Source: Colwellia_A sp041890515 (GTDB lineage: Bacteria > Pseudomonadota > Gammaproteobacteria > Enterobacterales > Alteromonadaceae). From it: DNA of 26,897 nt. The stretch's first letter is position 1, and every line of letters begins with the position of its first letter. A program made the position numbers and the translations under genes. The notes below the pieces were generated by a model. The model searched no databases and was not told the DNA's origin. It saw nothing but the letters and a program-made list of their open reading frames with translations. Positions 16,075 to 24,184 of the stretch are shown here, piece by piece. The stretch is taken from assembly GCA_041890515.1 (NCBI GenBank), contig JASDWX010000031.1:1-26897 (forward strand). The letters run 5' to 3'.

Positions 16075-16254
16075 TTATTCTCTCCCCAGAGCGTGTAGAT
16101 TGTATTTTATTTTTATCATCGATACTTACTATCAAAATAAGTACTCTAAAACAATAATTGCATCATTCCATCAATGGTGCAAGGGGTAAAAACAATTGAT
16201 AAGACCCAGTGTTTTAATGACTTCTAATCGATAAAAAGCTAATTGGACACTTGC
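16075..16254. other. Leader and promoter region of the DUF1302 operon
   Basis: Non-coding DNA between the DUF1302 start and the inverted repeat at 16255-16276; the wider gene-free gap extends to 16396. I cannot name a convincing pair of promoter hexamers. A 64-codon + strand frame crossing this gap (16243-16437) overlaps the DUF2835 gene and looks like chance. Confidence 0.5.
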
Positions 16255-16276
16255 GTTTTAAACAAGCGTTTAAAAC
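16255..16276. promoter_or_regulatory. AAAC-N4-GTTT inverted repeat, candidate PsrA/TetR-type operator
   Basis: GTTTTAAAC (16255-16263) and GTTTAAAAC (16268-16276) form a perfect 9-bp inverted repeat with a 4-bp AAGC spacer, about 180 bp upstream of the DUF1302 start. The core AAAC-N4-GTTT matches the inner part of the PsrA consensus as I recall it (G/CAAAC-N2-4-GTTTG/C), but the flanking G/C are T/A here. PsrA is a TetR-family repressor released by long-chain acyl ligands. No regulator gene is adjacent. It could also act as a hairpin after the DUF2835 gene. Confidence 0.4.
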
Positions 16277-16396
16277 AAAATTTTCTTCATATGGTTTTCA
16301 ACAACTATATGCTTGTATTAAGTGTTACAGCGAAATTGATGAGTAAGCTTCAAACACATCAGATGGTCGGACCACTGTTTAAAGCTAATACTCTAA

Positions 16397-16612
16397 TTAT
16401 CCTATTTTTGTTAAACATAAAAATTTATTATTTTTAGTTTCCATACAGAAATACCCACTTATTCCGTTTGATAGTAGATATTTCCGCAAATGCATTGCTG
16501 GAAATTGAACTCTAATGCCTGTTGTGGTGGTAACAACTAACTGTTGAACTTTCCCTTCATAGTAAGGAAAATATTCAGCAGAAGTCATCTTTATTGCAAA
16601 GTAATATTTCAT
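16397..16612 (-). CDS. DUF2835 small protein
   Basis: A 71-aa protein of the DUF2835 family, recognised by YYFAIKMTSAEYFPYYEGK, the central VQFPAMHLRKYLLSNGISG and the closing FCMETKNNKFLCLTKI. The family is common in Alteromonadales and its function is unknown. The small beta-rich fold has no signal peptide, so it is cytoplasmic. It begins 7 bp after the pepN stop with no evident ribosome-binding site of its own, so it is probably cotranscribed and translationally coupled with pepN. This neighbourhood with pepN recurs in related genomes as I recall. Confidence 0.85.
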   Translation of the reverse strand: MKYYFAIKMTSAEYFPYYEGKVQQLVVTTTTGIRVQFPAMHLRKYLLSNGISGYFCMETKNNKFLCLTKIG

Positions 16613-16619
16613 AAAACAG

Positions 16620-19184
16620 TTAGGTGGCTAGAGCAGCATCAAGCTTTTCTTTTAAATCTTTCGATAGATTTTCCAGCCTAGTCAGTTTATCTAACTCAGC
16701 TCGCATGAGTTGCTGTCTGATGAGATCAAACGACTTAAATTGAATAAGTGGTGTGATCAATCTTGAAGCTACCTGTGGATTAATTTCATTTAACAAAGCA
16801 ATTTGTTTAGCGAGAAATTGGTAACCCTGCCCTGATTTACAATGAAAGTTACGAGGGTTGTTGGCACTAAAATTGCCAATTAATGATCTTGCTCTATTTG
16901 GGTTTTTTAGACTAAACAGGGGATGTGTTAACAATTTTTCAAGTACATCAAAAATATTAGTCGCGGATTGCTGAGCAGCAATACTGAACCATTTATCCAT
17001 AACTAAAGGTGTAGCATGCCATTTATTTTCAAAATGTTGCATCTGTTCTTCAAAGTCATCCAAATTATTTTTAGCAGAACATACAAGTGCTGATAAAGTA
17101 TCAGTCATATTATCAGATGCTTGATATTGCTGTAATACGTATTCTTGCTTTTCATCAAGTAGAGATAAGTAAGATAAACAAACATTTTTTAGTGCTCTTT
17201 CCCCTACTTCTTTACCACCATATTTATATTGTGTGGTCTTGTTATCAGCGTATGCTGCTTCAAAAGATTCTGCTAAGCCTTTTACTAAAAATAGCTTAAC
17301 CGCTGAGATCGCATTGACAACTTTTATCGGATCGACTTGCTCTATTTCTGCAATAACTTCATCAAAACTGGGTAAAGTTAACTGCTCTGCTTTGAGCGCA
17401 TTATCTGTTTTAGCATCAAAAATAGTTTGGTAGGTAACTAATAAACTTTGAGGTAGGACAAATTTTTCGTCGTTAACTAATTTTTTAATGTAATTCAACA
17501 TTAACTGCTGACCTGCATCCCAACGACAAAACTCGTCATCAGCAAAGGCCATAATAGTTGTCAGGTTTTTATCCGTTTGGTTAAAAGACAATTTAACCGG
17601 CGCAGAAAAATCAGCTAGAACAGCTAAAACAGGCTTCTGAGAAAAATCATCAAATGTCCACGTTTGCTTATCTGAGGTTAACTCAAGTAATTCACTTCTC
17701 GCTACTTTGTTATTTTCAATGAGCTCAACAGCTATTGGGATATGTAACACTTCGCCGGCATTACCACTTTTCTGTATTGGGCTCCTCTGTCCAATGGTTA
17801 ATTGGTATTGGCCGTTCAAAAAGTTTTCTTTAATATGTAAAGTCGGTGTGCCTGATTGATGATACCACGTTTGAAATAAAGTGAGGTCTACACCTGAAGC
17901 ATCAGACATGGCCTTTATAAAGTCATCACAGGTAACGGCCATTCCATCGAAACGAGCAAAATATAAATCCATCCCTTTTCTGAAATTGATTTTTCCTAGT
18001 AGTGTATGGATCATACGAATAACTTCTGCACCTTTTTCGTAAACGGTAAGGGTGTAAAAATTATTCATTTCCAAAACTTTTTCAGGGCGAATGGGATGTG
18101 CCATTGGACCCGCATCTTCAGCGAACTGTTGAGAACGTAGTAATCTAACATTTTTGATACGGTTTACTGTCGCACTATGCATATCGGCGCTAAACTGTTG
18201 ATCGCGAAATACAGTTAACCCTTCTTTTAAACTTAATTGAAACCAATCACGGCAAGTAACGCGGTTACCTGTCCAGTTATGAAAATATTCATGTCCAATA
18301 ACGGCTTCAATATTAAAGAAATCAGTATCTGTAGCACTTTCGTCATCAGCCAAAACAAATTTGGAATTAAAAACGTTTAAGCCCTTATTTTCCATTGCGC
18401 CCATATTGAAAAAATCGACGGCGACAATCATATAAATATCTAAATCATAAGCTAAACCAAAAGTTTCTTCATCCCAGCGCATCGATTTTTTAAGTGATGA
18501 CATCGCATGATGTGCTTTATGTAAATTTCCTTTATCAACAAATATTTCTAGGGCAACTTCTCTATTTTCTTCTGTGGTAAATGTATCATTTAATAAGTCA
18601 AAATCTCCTGCCACTAGTGCAAACAAATAACAAGGTTTTGGGTGTGGGTCAAGCCAACACGTATAATGCTTACCTTCAGGTAAATCCCCTTCTTCTGTTT
18701 TGTTACCGTTCGATAATAAATACGGATATTGATCTTTGTTTGCTATTACTTTTGTTGAAAATGTCGCCATAACATTAGGGCGATCTAAATAATAGGTGAT
18801 ACGTCTGAAGCCTTCAGCTTCACATTGTGTACAAAAAGCGCCACCTGACTTAAATAACCCTTCAAGCGAAGTGTTATTAAGTGGATCAATTTCTGTCACG
18901 ATTGTTAAAATGAATTCATCTGCGTCGATATCTATCGTTAACCGCGTTGTACTCGTCTGATAACAATTATCTGCTAATGATTTCTGATTTACGTATAACG
19001 AAACGAGTTTTAGCTGTTCTCCATCAAGCACTAATTGCTTAGCGTTTTTATTATCTCGCTTGATTGTCATTGTATTTGTCACAAGTGTAGCGGTGTCTGC
19101 GAGTTCGAAGGTGAGATCTACGTTCTTGATTGAGAAGTTTGAAACTTGGTAATCAGATAAATAGCGAGCGGTAAAGTCAGTCAT
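16620..19184 (-). CDS. pepN: Aminopeptidase N (M1 zinc metallopeptidase)
   Basis: Cytoplasmic broad-specificity aminopeptidase that finishes degradation of peptides released by ATP-dependent proteases. At 854 aa it is close to the ~870 of E. coli PepN. The substrate-binding GAMEN motif is at 262-266. The zinc site HEYFH is at 298-302 (ligands His298 and His302, catalytic Glu299), with the third ligand Glu321 in LKEGLTVF. The typical N-terminal RYLSDYQVSNFSIKNVDLTF and the C-terminal helical superhelix are present. The ATG at 19184 has an AAGGAA ribosome-binding site that directly follows the U-run of a terminator. DUF2835 follows after 7 bp. Confidence 0.97.
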   Translation of the reverse strand: MTDFTARYLSDYQVSNFSIKNVDLTFELADTATLVTNTMTIKRDNKNAKQLVLDGEQLKLVSLYVNQKSLADNCYQTSTTRLTIDIDADEFILTIVTEIDPLNNTSLEGLFKSGGAFCTQCEAEGFRRITYYLDRPNVMATFSTKVIANKDQYPYLLSNGNKTEEGDLPEGKHYTCWLDPHPKPCYLFALVAGDFDLLNDTFTTEENREVALEIFVDKGNLHKAHHAMSSLKKSMRWDEETFGLAYDLDIYMIVAVDFFNMGAMENKGLNVFNSKFVLADDESATDTDFFNIEAVIGHEYFHNWTGNRVTCRDWFQLSLKEGLTVFRDQQFSADMHSATVNRIKNVRLLRSQQFAEDAGPMAHPIRPEKVLEMNNFYTLTVYEKGAEVIRMIHTLLGKINFRKGMDLYFARFDGMAVTCDDFIKAMSDASGVDLTLFQTWYHQSGTPTLHIKENFLNGQYQLTIGQRSPIQKSGNAGEVLHIPIAVELIENNKVARSELLELTSDKQTWTFDDFSQKPVLAVLADFSAPVKLSFNQTDKNLTTIMAFADDEFCRWDAGQQLMLNYIKKLVNDEKFVLPQSLLVTYQTIFDAKTDNALKAEQLTLPSFDEVIAEIEQVDPIKVVNAISAVKLFLVKGLAESFEAAYADNKTTQYKYGGKEVGERALKNVCLSYLSLLDEKQEYVLQQYQASDNMTDTLSALVCSAKNNLDDFEEQMQHFENKWHATPLVMDKWFSIAAQQSATNIFDVLEKLLTHPLFSLKNPNRARSLIGNFSANNPRNFHCKSGQGYQFLAKQIALLNEINPQVASRLITPLIQFKSFDLIRQQLMRAELDKLTRLENLSKDLKEKLDAALAT

Positions 19185-19208
19185 GAGATATTCCTTTTTG
19201 AAAAAAGT

Positions 19209-19234
19209 ATAAAGCCTGCAGAAACAGGCTTTAT
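19209..19234 (-). terminator. Rho-independent terminator between nhaC and pepN
   Basis: ATAAAGCCTG (19209-19218) pairs perfectly with CAGGCTTTAT (19225-19234) over a 6-nt loop. On the - strand six T residues follow (19201-19206). It ends nhaC transcription and lies about ten bases before the pepN ribosome-binding site. Confidence 0.85.
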
Positions 19235-19257
19235 GTTAAGTCGATATTAAGCGTAAA
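19230..19257 (-). promoter_or_regulatory. pepN: Candidate pepN promoter overlapping the terminator 5' arm
   Basis: On the - strand TTTACG (19252-19257) and CATAAA (19230-19235) are 16 bp apart, each a 4/6 match to the sigma-70 hexamers. The -10 overlaps the 5' arm of the terminator stem, so a start about 7 nt later would fall in the loop. The geometry is the same as at pyrD. The hexamers are weak, so the prediction is tentative. Confidence 0.35.
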
Positions 19258-19309
19258 TAAAGGATGAATTATCCATATTCATGTATTCGTTTGATTTGAT
19301 GTGACTGCT

Positions 19310-20803
19310 TTATACCTCTGCATCATTCGTTGTTAACATTTTAATTTTATAACCCGTATAACCATAAATAACAGCAATTATTGGATTAATTAAATTAAAG
19401 AAACAGTAAAAAATATAATCATATGACGTTAACGCTAAAGCGCCAATCATAAAAGCACCACAAGTATTCCATGGAATTAATGGTGAGGTTATGGTACCGG
19501 AATCTTCTAAAGTACGGCTTAACACCGTTGGATGTAAGCCTCTGTTTTTAAATTCAGCTTTATACATTCTTCCTGGCATAACTATCGCCATATATTGGTC
19601 AGCTGTTATTAAATTAGTACCGATGCACGTTGCTACTGTGCTGGCAATTAAGCTACCTGTAGATTTAGCCGTAGATAGAATTGCTTTTACGAATTTATCT
19701 AACATACCGAGATGCTCTAACACAGCGCCAAAGCTTAATGCACATATTACTAACCAAATAGTGTTTAGCATACCCTTCATACCACCACGACTAAGCAATT
19801 CATCAATTTGTTTATTGCCCGTATTAACCACTACACCATCAAAAAATGCCGTCCAAACCACCATTATGTATGCTTTAGCGCCAGTCATACCTTCTGCGGC
19901 CATGTTCAAAATGAGTTCTTGTTGAAATATCAATGCCCAAACTGCGCCAATTAATGCACCAATGGCAACAGCAGGAAATGCTGGCACTTTTTTAAAGGCT
20001 AAGAAAAGTAAAATAAATAAGGGGATAAGGTTAAGTACTGAAATATTATAAGTAGCATCAAGTGTTGTAAGCAACATATCAATACTGGCTGTATCACCTG
20101 TAACTGCTGATGAGTGATCAAAACCAATAATAAGAAATAATATAAGAGCAATGCTAATAGAAGGTATGGTTGTCCATAACATATAACGAATATGTTCGAA
20201 TAATTCACTACCTGCTACAGCTGGAGCAAGATTTGTCGTTTCAGACAAAGGAGATAACTTATCGCCAAAATAAGCACCCGAAATAACCGCACCAGCGGTA
20301 ACGGCACTGGACATTTCAAAACCACTCGCAATACCTATGAATGCAACACCCACTGTAGCCGCTGTTGTCCAAGAGCTACCAATGCTCATTGCAACAATAC
20401 CACAAACTAAACAAGCAGCTGCGTAGAACCAACTTGGATCAATGATTTGTAAACCATAATAAACCATGGTTGGAACAGTACCTGAAAGTAACCAAGTACC
20501 TATTAAGGAGCCAACCGCTAATAAAATTAAAATAGCACCAAGAGAAATTGAAATACCACCAACAATCGCTTTTTCAATAGATTGCCATGTATGGCGGTTT
20601 TTAATGCCTATTACAATTGCTACTCCCATAGCCAGTAATAAAGCTATTTGGTTAGGGCCAAAAGATGAGTTGTCACCAAAAAACGCTACTGCGGTTGTTA
20701 ACATCACTACTAATGCTATTATCGGAATTAAAGCGTCAAGCATACTGGGTGATTTCGGAGTGTTCGTTACTATTTTATCGTTATTTTTTTCTGGCTCTGT
20801 CAT
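19310..20803 (-). CDS. nhaC: NhaC-family Na+/H+ antiporter
   Basis: A 497-aa inner-membrane protein with about eleven to twelve hydrophobic helices and a short charged cytoplasmic N-terminus (MTEPEKNNDKIVTNTPKSPS). NhaC-family signatures are the glycine/serine-rich SIGSSWTTAATVGVAFIG with VISGAYFGDKLSPLSETTNL and, near the C-terminus, TNLITADQYMAIVMPGRMY with SRTLEDSGTITSPLIPWN. It exchanges external protons for cytoplasmic sodium, fitting a marine host; amino-acid-linked NhaC members exist, so ion specificity is inferred. It is monocistronic, with terminators on both sides (20966-20983 upstream, 19209-19234 downstream). An AAAGG box lies somewhat far (12 nt) from the ATG. Confidence 0.92.
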   Translation of the reverse strand: MTEPEKNNDKIVTNTPKSPSMLDALIPIIALVVMLTTAVAFFGDNSSFGPNQIALLLAMGVAIVIGIKNRHTWQSIEKAIVGGISISLGAILILLAVGSLIGTWLLSGTVPTMVYYGLQIIDPSWFYAAACLVCGIVAMSIGSSWTTAATVGVAFIGIASGFEMSSAVTAGAVISGAYFGDKLSPLSETTNLAPAVAGSELFEHIRYMLWTTIPSISIALILFLIIGFDHSSAVTGDTASIDMLLTTLDATYNISVLNLIPLFILLFLAFKKVPAFPAVAIGALIGAVWALIFQQELILNMAAEGMTGAKAYIMVVWTAFFDGVVVNTGNKQIDELLSRGGMKGMLNTIWLVICALSFGAVLEHLGMLDKFVKAILSTAKSTGSLIASTVATCIGTNLITADQYMAIVMPGRMYKAEFKNRGLHPTVLSRTLEDSGTITSPLIPWNTCGAFMIGALALTSYDYIFYCFFNLINPIIAVIYGYTGYKIKMLTTNDAEV

Positions 20804-20965
20804 GTGCGATGCTGACCTTTAGTTTTTATTATTATGGTTTGATATATCTGTCAAAAATTATCTAATTTTTAATTAATCTAATTTTTTAGCTTTTTCATTA
20901 TAGTCTCATAAAGCACAATTTGAATACCTTAATCAAACAGTCTTTAGCTATTTTTTTTACAGAAA

Positions 20966-20983
20966 AGCCGCAATAAAGCGGCT
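20966..20983. terminator. Terminator after prc
   Basis: AGCCGC (20966-20971) pairs with GCGGCT (20978-20983) over an AATAAA loop, flanked by A-runs and T-runs on both sides. It lies 23 bp after the prc stop on the - strand and separates the prc unit from the nhaC upstream region (20804-20960), in which I see no further gene. Confidence 0.75.
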
Positions 20984-21006
20984 CTTTTTGGTTATACCCT
21001 GTTAAA

Positions 21007-23043
21007 TTATTTCTTAGCAACTTTGCCAAGAGAAATTAAATCAAAAGTGATTTTTGCAGTTTCATCCAAAAATGGATCTAACTCTTCCAACTCATCCGGT
21101 AAATCTTCGAGGGTTTTCACTTTTTCTTTACCCATTATCACTAAACGTTCATTGGCGCGAACAAGTTGTTGTCCTTTACGTTCTTCACGCTTGTTCTTAC
21201 GTTCAATAAGCTTTAAGGAAATTGTTTTATCATCTTTTTCTTTTTGATAGATGACAATATCATCAAGTAAATAGTTAAATTCACGATTAGACTTAATACG
21301 TTCAGTATGTAATGAGCTTAAATATGACAAGTCATTAGATAAATTATCTAAGCGTTGATATCTTGCTTTTGGGATTTGATCCCATGGCAGTGCATTTTTT
21401 TCTTTACTTTCACCCCAATCTTCTGGGTTAACAGCAGAAGGAAAAGTGATGTCTGGTAATACACCTCTATGTTGGGTGCTACCACCATTTATACGATAAA
21501 ATTTAGCGATGGTAAATTGAATACTACCAAAGGGATTTTCGTAAAGATCATAAACACGTCCTAAGCCGCGGTGTTGTTGAACAGTACCCTTACCAAAAGT
21601 ATGCTCTCCAACAATAACACCACGTCCATAATCTTGAATGGCTGCAGCAAAGATTTCAGATGCAGAAGCACTGTATCGATTGACCATAACCGTTAAGGAA
21701 CCGTTATAAGAACTTAGACCATCATCATCACTATTTACTTGTACTCGATTTGCACCATCACGTACTTGAACGACAGGACCTTTTTCAATAAACAATCCTG
21801 TTAATAATGTTGCTTCGCGTAACGAGCCACCGCCATTACCACGTAAATCGACAATAATGCCAGAAACTTGTTCAGCTTTTAATTTATCCAGTTCCTTCTT
21901 AACATCACGAGATAGATTATTGTAAAAACTAGGAATGGTAATAACACCTAGTTTTTTTGAATTTTCATCATCTTTATTTTCAAAATAAACTTCTGATTTT
22001 GCTGCTCTATCTTCAAGAATAATTTTGTCGCGTACAATGGTAACAACCTTAATAACAGCATCATCTTCAGCTTTAGCAGGTAATATTTGCAAACGAACCG
22101 TAGTGCCTTTAGGCCCTTTGATTAAATCAACTACATCATCTAAACGCCATCCAATAACATCTTCAAATTTATCTTTATCTTGAGCGACACCTACTATTCT
22201 GTCTTTAGGTTTAACATTTTTCGACTTGTCTGCAGGTCCACCTGGTACAACACTGTTTATAACCGTATAGTCTTCTTCTGCTCGAAGCACTGCGCCTATA
22301 CCTTCAAGAGACAAGTTCATGTCCATTTGAAATTTTTCAGCATTTCTAGGTGATAAATATGAAGTGTGAGGTTCTACAACGCGAGCAAAGCTATTCATGA
22401 CAACTTGAAAAACATCTTCACTTTCACTTTGCTTCAATCTTTTGATGGCATAACGATAACGCTTGCCTAATACCTTTTGTATTTTAGGCCATTTTTTGTC
22501 TGCTAACGTTAAGTTTAGTGCGTCATACTTAACTTTTAAGCGCCATAATGCATTTAATTCTTCTATGTCTTTTGGCCAAGCGGCTTCTTCTCGGTCAAAG
22601 TTATACACTTCGTCTTTAGTAAAATCGAATGACTCTTTTTCTAATAGACTTAACGCATATTCATAGCGTTCTAAGCGTCTTTGAAGATTTAGATTAAATA
22701 TTTCATAAGCTACATCTAATTTTCCACGAGCAATAATGCGGTCAAATTCGAAACGGTATTTTTGAAAAGCATCAATATCAGTTGCTAAAAAAACATTCCG
22801 AGCATAATCAAGTTGCTTTATATAACGATCAAATATTTTTTCAGAAAGAGCATCGTCCATCTTCACTTGAGTGTAATGTGCACGAGTAAACTGCGCCGTA
22901 ACGCGTTTACTCGATGTGGCATGCTGGCTTTCAGGCGCCAAGATGGGAAGAGTGTCTACATTTTCGAGACTTTCAAAAGCAAAGGTGGTTATTGCTGATA
23001 GCGATAAAGAAACGGCAATTGCGATACGACAAATTTTTAGCAT
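21007..23043 (-). CDS. prc: Carboxy-terminal (tail-specific) periplasmic protease Prc
   Basis: A periplasmic S41 peptidase that trims C-termini and, in E. coli, degrades the murein hydrolase MepS and tagged proteins. From the ATG at 23043 it has 678 aa (E. coli 682), starting with a signal peptide MLKICRIAIAVSLSLSAITT. It has an N-terminal helical region, a PDZ domain (LEGIGAVLRAEEDYTVINSV, with DRIVGVAQDKDKFEDVIGWR), then the protease core with YSASASEIFAAAIQDYGRG and TFGKGTVQQH. The Ser460/Lys485 dyad has the same 25-residue spacing as Ser430/Lys455 of E. coli. A TTG-initiated extension of 18 residues would overlap proQ and spoil the signal peptide, so I reject it. It follows proQ by 16 bp, the same order as in E. 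coli. Confidence 0.95.
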   Translation of the reverse strand: MLKICRIAIAVSLSLSAITTFAFESLENVDTLPILAPESQHATSSKRVTAQFTRAHYTQVKMDDALSEKIFDRYIKQLDYARNVFLATDIDAFQKYRFEFDRIIARGKLDVAYEIFNLNLQRRLERYEYALSLLEKESFDFTKDEVYNFDREEAAWPKDIEELNALWRLKVKYDALNLTLADKKWPKIQKVLGKRYRYAIKRLKQSESEDVFQVVMNSFARVVEPHTSYLSPRNAEKFQMDMNLSLEGIGAVLRAEEDYTVINSVVPGGPADKSKNVKPKDRIVGVAQDKDKFEDVIGWRLDDVVDLIKGPKGTTVRLQILPAKAEDDAVIKVVTIVRDKIILEDRAAKSEVYFENKDDENSKKLGVITIPSFYNNLSRDVKKELDKLKAEQVSGIIVDLRGNGGGSLREATLLTGLFIEKGPVVQVRDGANRVQVNSDDDGLSSYNGSLTVMVNRYSASASEIFAAAIQDYGRGVIVGEHTFGKGTVQQHRGLGRVYDLYENPFGSIQFTIAKFYRINGGSTQHRGVLPDITFPSAVNPEDWGESKEKNALPWDQIPKARYQRLDNLSNDLSYLSSLHTERIKSNREFNYLLDDIVIYQKEKDDKTISLKLIERKNKREERKGQQLVRANERLVIMGKEKVKTLEDLPDELEELDPFLDETAKITFDLISLGKVAKK

Positions 23044-23059
23044 GCCCAAATACTCCAAT

Positions 23060-23848
23060 TTATTCAGTAAATATATTTTTAATTTGTGTCTTAACAACCA
23101 TCCCTGAATTTAATTGTACACTCACATCTTTACCAGCAACTTCAGTGATAACGGCATCCATAGGTGAGTTACCTAATTTAACCTTAACACTTTTACCAAC
23201 AACAACTGCGCTGGTTTCAACTGGAACAAGTTTAACTTCAGCTTTTACATGAGTCCGTTTTGTAGATTTTACCGACTTAAATTTAGCTTGCTTTTCTTGT
23301 TTGTCTTGCTGAACTACTTGACTGTGAGCAGACGATTTTGTTTCAGATGAATTGTCCGACTTATTAAGCTTAGAACCCTTATAAGGTTTTTTGCCTGTTT
23401 TGTCGTGTTTAATTTTGTTACCAAATTTTTCTTGGCTCTCTTTTAGCGTCTTAATTGCATAGTCAGCTTGCTCTTGATCAATCTCAGCAGAATCATTCCC
23501 GTCAATATCAACGCGAAAATTTCCTAACTTAACAGCTTTTAAGTAACGCCAGCTACTTGTGTAGTGCCTTAATGCTTGGCGCAAACGTGTTTTACTGACC
23601 GTTTCATCTTCAATTAGCTTCTCAGATAAATCTTGAAAGATACCAATTTTAAGCGCTTTAGCTGGCCCATCAATTGAAAAACACTTAGGAAATTTTTCAG
23701 CTAAATAAGCAATAATTTCTTTTGTGCTTAAACGCTTAACTTCCGAGTCTGGTTCAACCGTTACCGGTGTTTTTTCTGTAACTTCAGCGTTAACTTCGGT
23801 TTCAGTAATGTCTGTTTTGATCATTTCGTTTTCTATTTTAGTGTCCAT
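23060..23848 (-). CDS. proQ: RNA chaperone ProQ
   Basis: A 262-aa ProQ/FinO-family global RNA-binding protein that stabilises sRNAs and mRNA 3' ends. The order is an acidic N-terminal extension (1-35), the FinO domain (~36-150) with LSTKEIIAYLAEKFPKCFSI, RLRQALRHYTSSWRYLKAV and the closing ADYAIKTLKESQ, a lysine/serine-rich linker (~150-205), and a small Tudor/KOW-like C-terminal domain (VGKSVKVKLGNSPMDAVITE, VQLNSGMVVKTQIKNIF). The N-terminal extension is longer than in E. coli ProQ (232 aa in total). prc follows by 16 bp and an unknown small gene precedes by 45 bp. The ribosome-binding site is weak at the chosen ATG; Met9 is an alternative. Confidence 0.93.
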   Translation of the reverse strand: MDTKIENEMIKTDITETEVNAEVTEKTPVTVEPDSEVKRLSTKEIIAYLAEKFPKCFSIDGPAKALKIGIFQDLSEKLIEDETVSKTRLRQALRHYTSSWRYLKAVKLGNFRVDIDGNDSAEIDQEQADYAIKTLKESQEKFGNKIKHDKTGKKPYKGSKLNKSDNSSETKSSAHSQVVQQDKQEKQAKFKSVKSTKRTHVKAEVKLVPVETSAVVVGKSVKVKLGNSPMDAVITEVAGKDVSVQLNSGMVVKTQIKNIFTE

Positions 23849-23893
23849 AAATACAACTTTTTTAAAAATGCTTAAATCTTGAGTGGTTAGAGG

Positions 23894-24184
23894 TTAAGAG
23901 GTTAAATCTTGAAGGTACTGTTCACGGTTATCCAACAAATGTTGGCACCAATCATAAATATCTTCACTTTCTATTTCTGGTAGTGATTCTTGGCTGATCC
24001 AATAATCCCAAACCAAAGATAATAACTGCGCTAAAATCTCTGGTTCAATATCTTCTTCAGCTAAATCGTAAATCAGATGATAAATTTCATTTATGCGCTC
24101 AGCGACAAATTCTTCTTGCCCATCCCAGTCACCGACAATACTTTCGCTAACGAGATAATCATGAATAACAATAATTTCTTTCAT
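23894..24184 (-). CDS. Small acidic protein of unknown function between msrC and proQ
   Basis: A 96-aa strongly acidic soluble protein with no signal or membrane segment. It is mostly helical by eye, with repeated Glu/Asp-rich and Trp-containing stretches (LAEEDIEPEILAQLLSLVWD, YWISQESLPEIESEDIYDWC). I do not recognise a family. Its ATG overlaps the msrC stop (TAATG), which is strong evidence that it is translated and coupled to msrC. It sits in the msrC-proQ-prc unit, so a role in RNA or stress biology is possible but unsupported. Confidence 0.75.
   Translation of the reverse strand: MKEIIVIHDYLVSESIVGDWDGQEEFVAERINEIYHLIYDLAEEDIEPEILAQLLSLVWDYWISQESLPEIESEDIYDWCQHLLDNREQYLQDLTS

Noticed and set aside
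16075..16254. Sigma-54 promoter before the DUF1302 operon
   Set aside because: A TGG...TGCAA pattern exists on the - strand, but the GG-to-GC spacing is too short for a -24/-12 element.
16243..16437. 64-aa + strand reading frame
   Set aside because: It overlaps the 3' end of the DUF2835 gene and the inverted repeat, has no ribosome-binding site, and its translation looks like AT-rich chance.
19491..19925. 144-aa + strand frame inside nhaC
   Set aside because: Antisense shadow of a real membrane-protein gene; no ribosome-binding site and low-complexity composition typical of the complement.
23044..23097. TTG-initiated N-terminal extension of Prc
   Set aside because: It would overlap proQ by 38 bp and place a charged stretch before the signal peptide; the ATG at 23043 gives a normal signal peptide and the family length.
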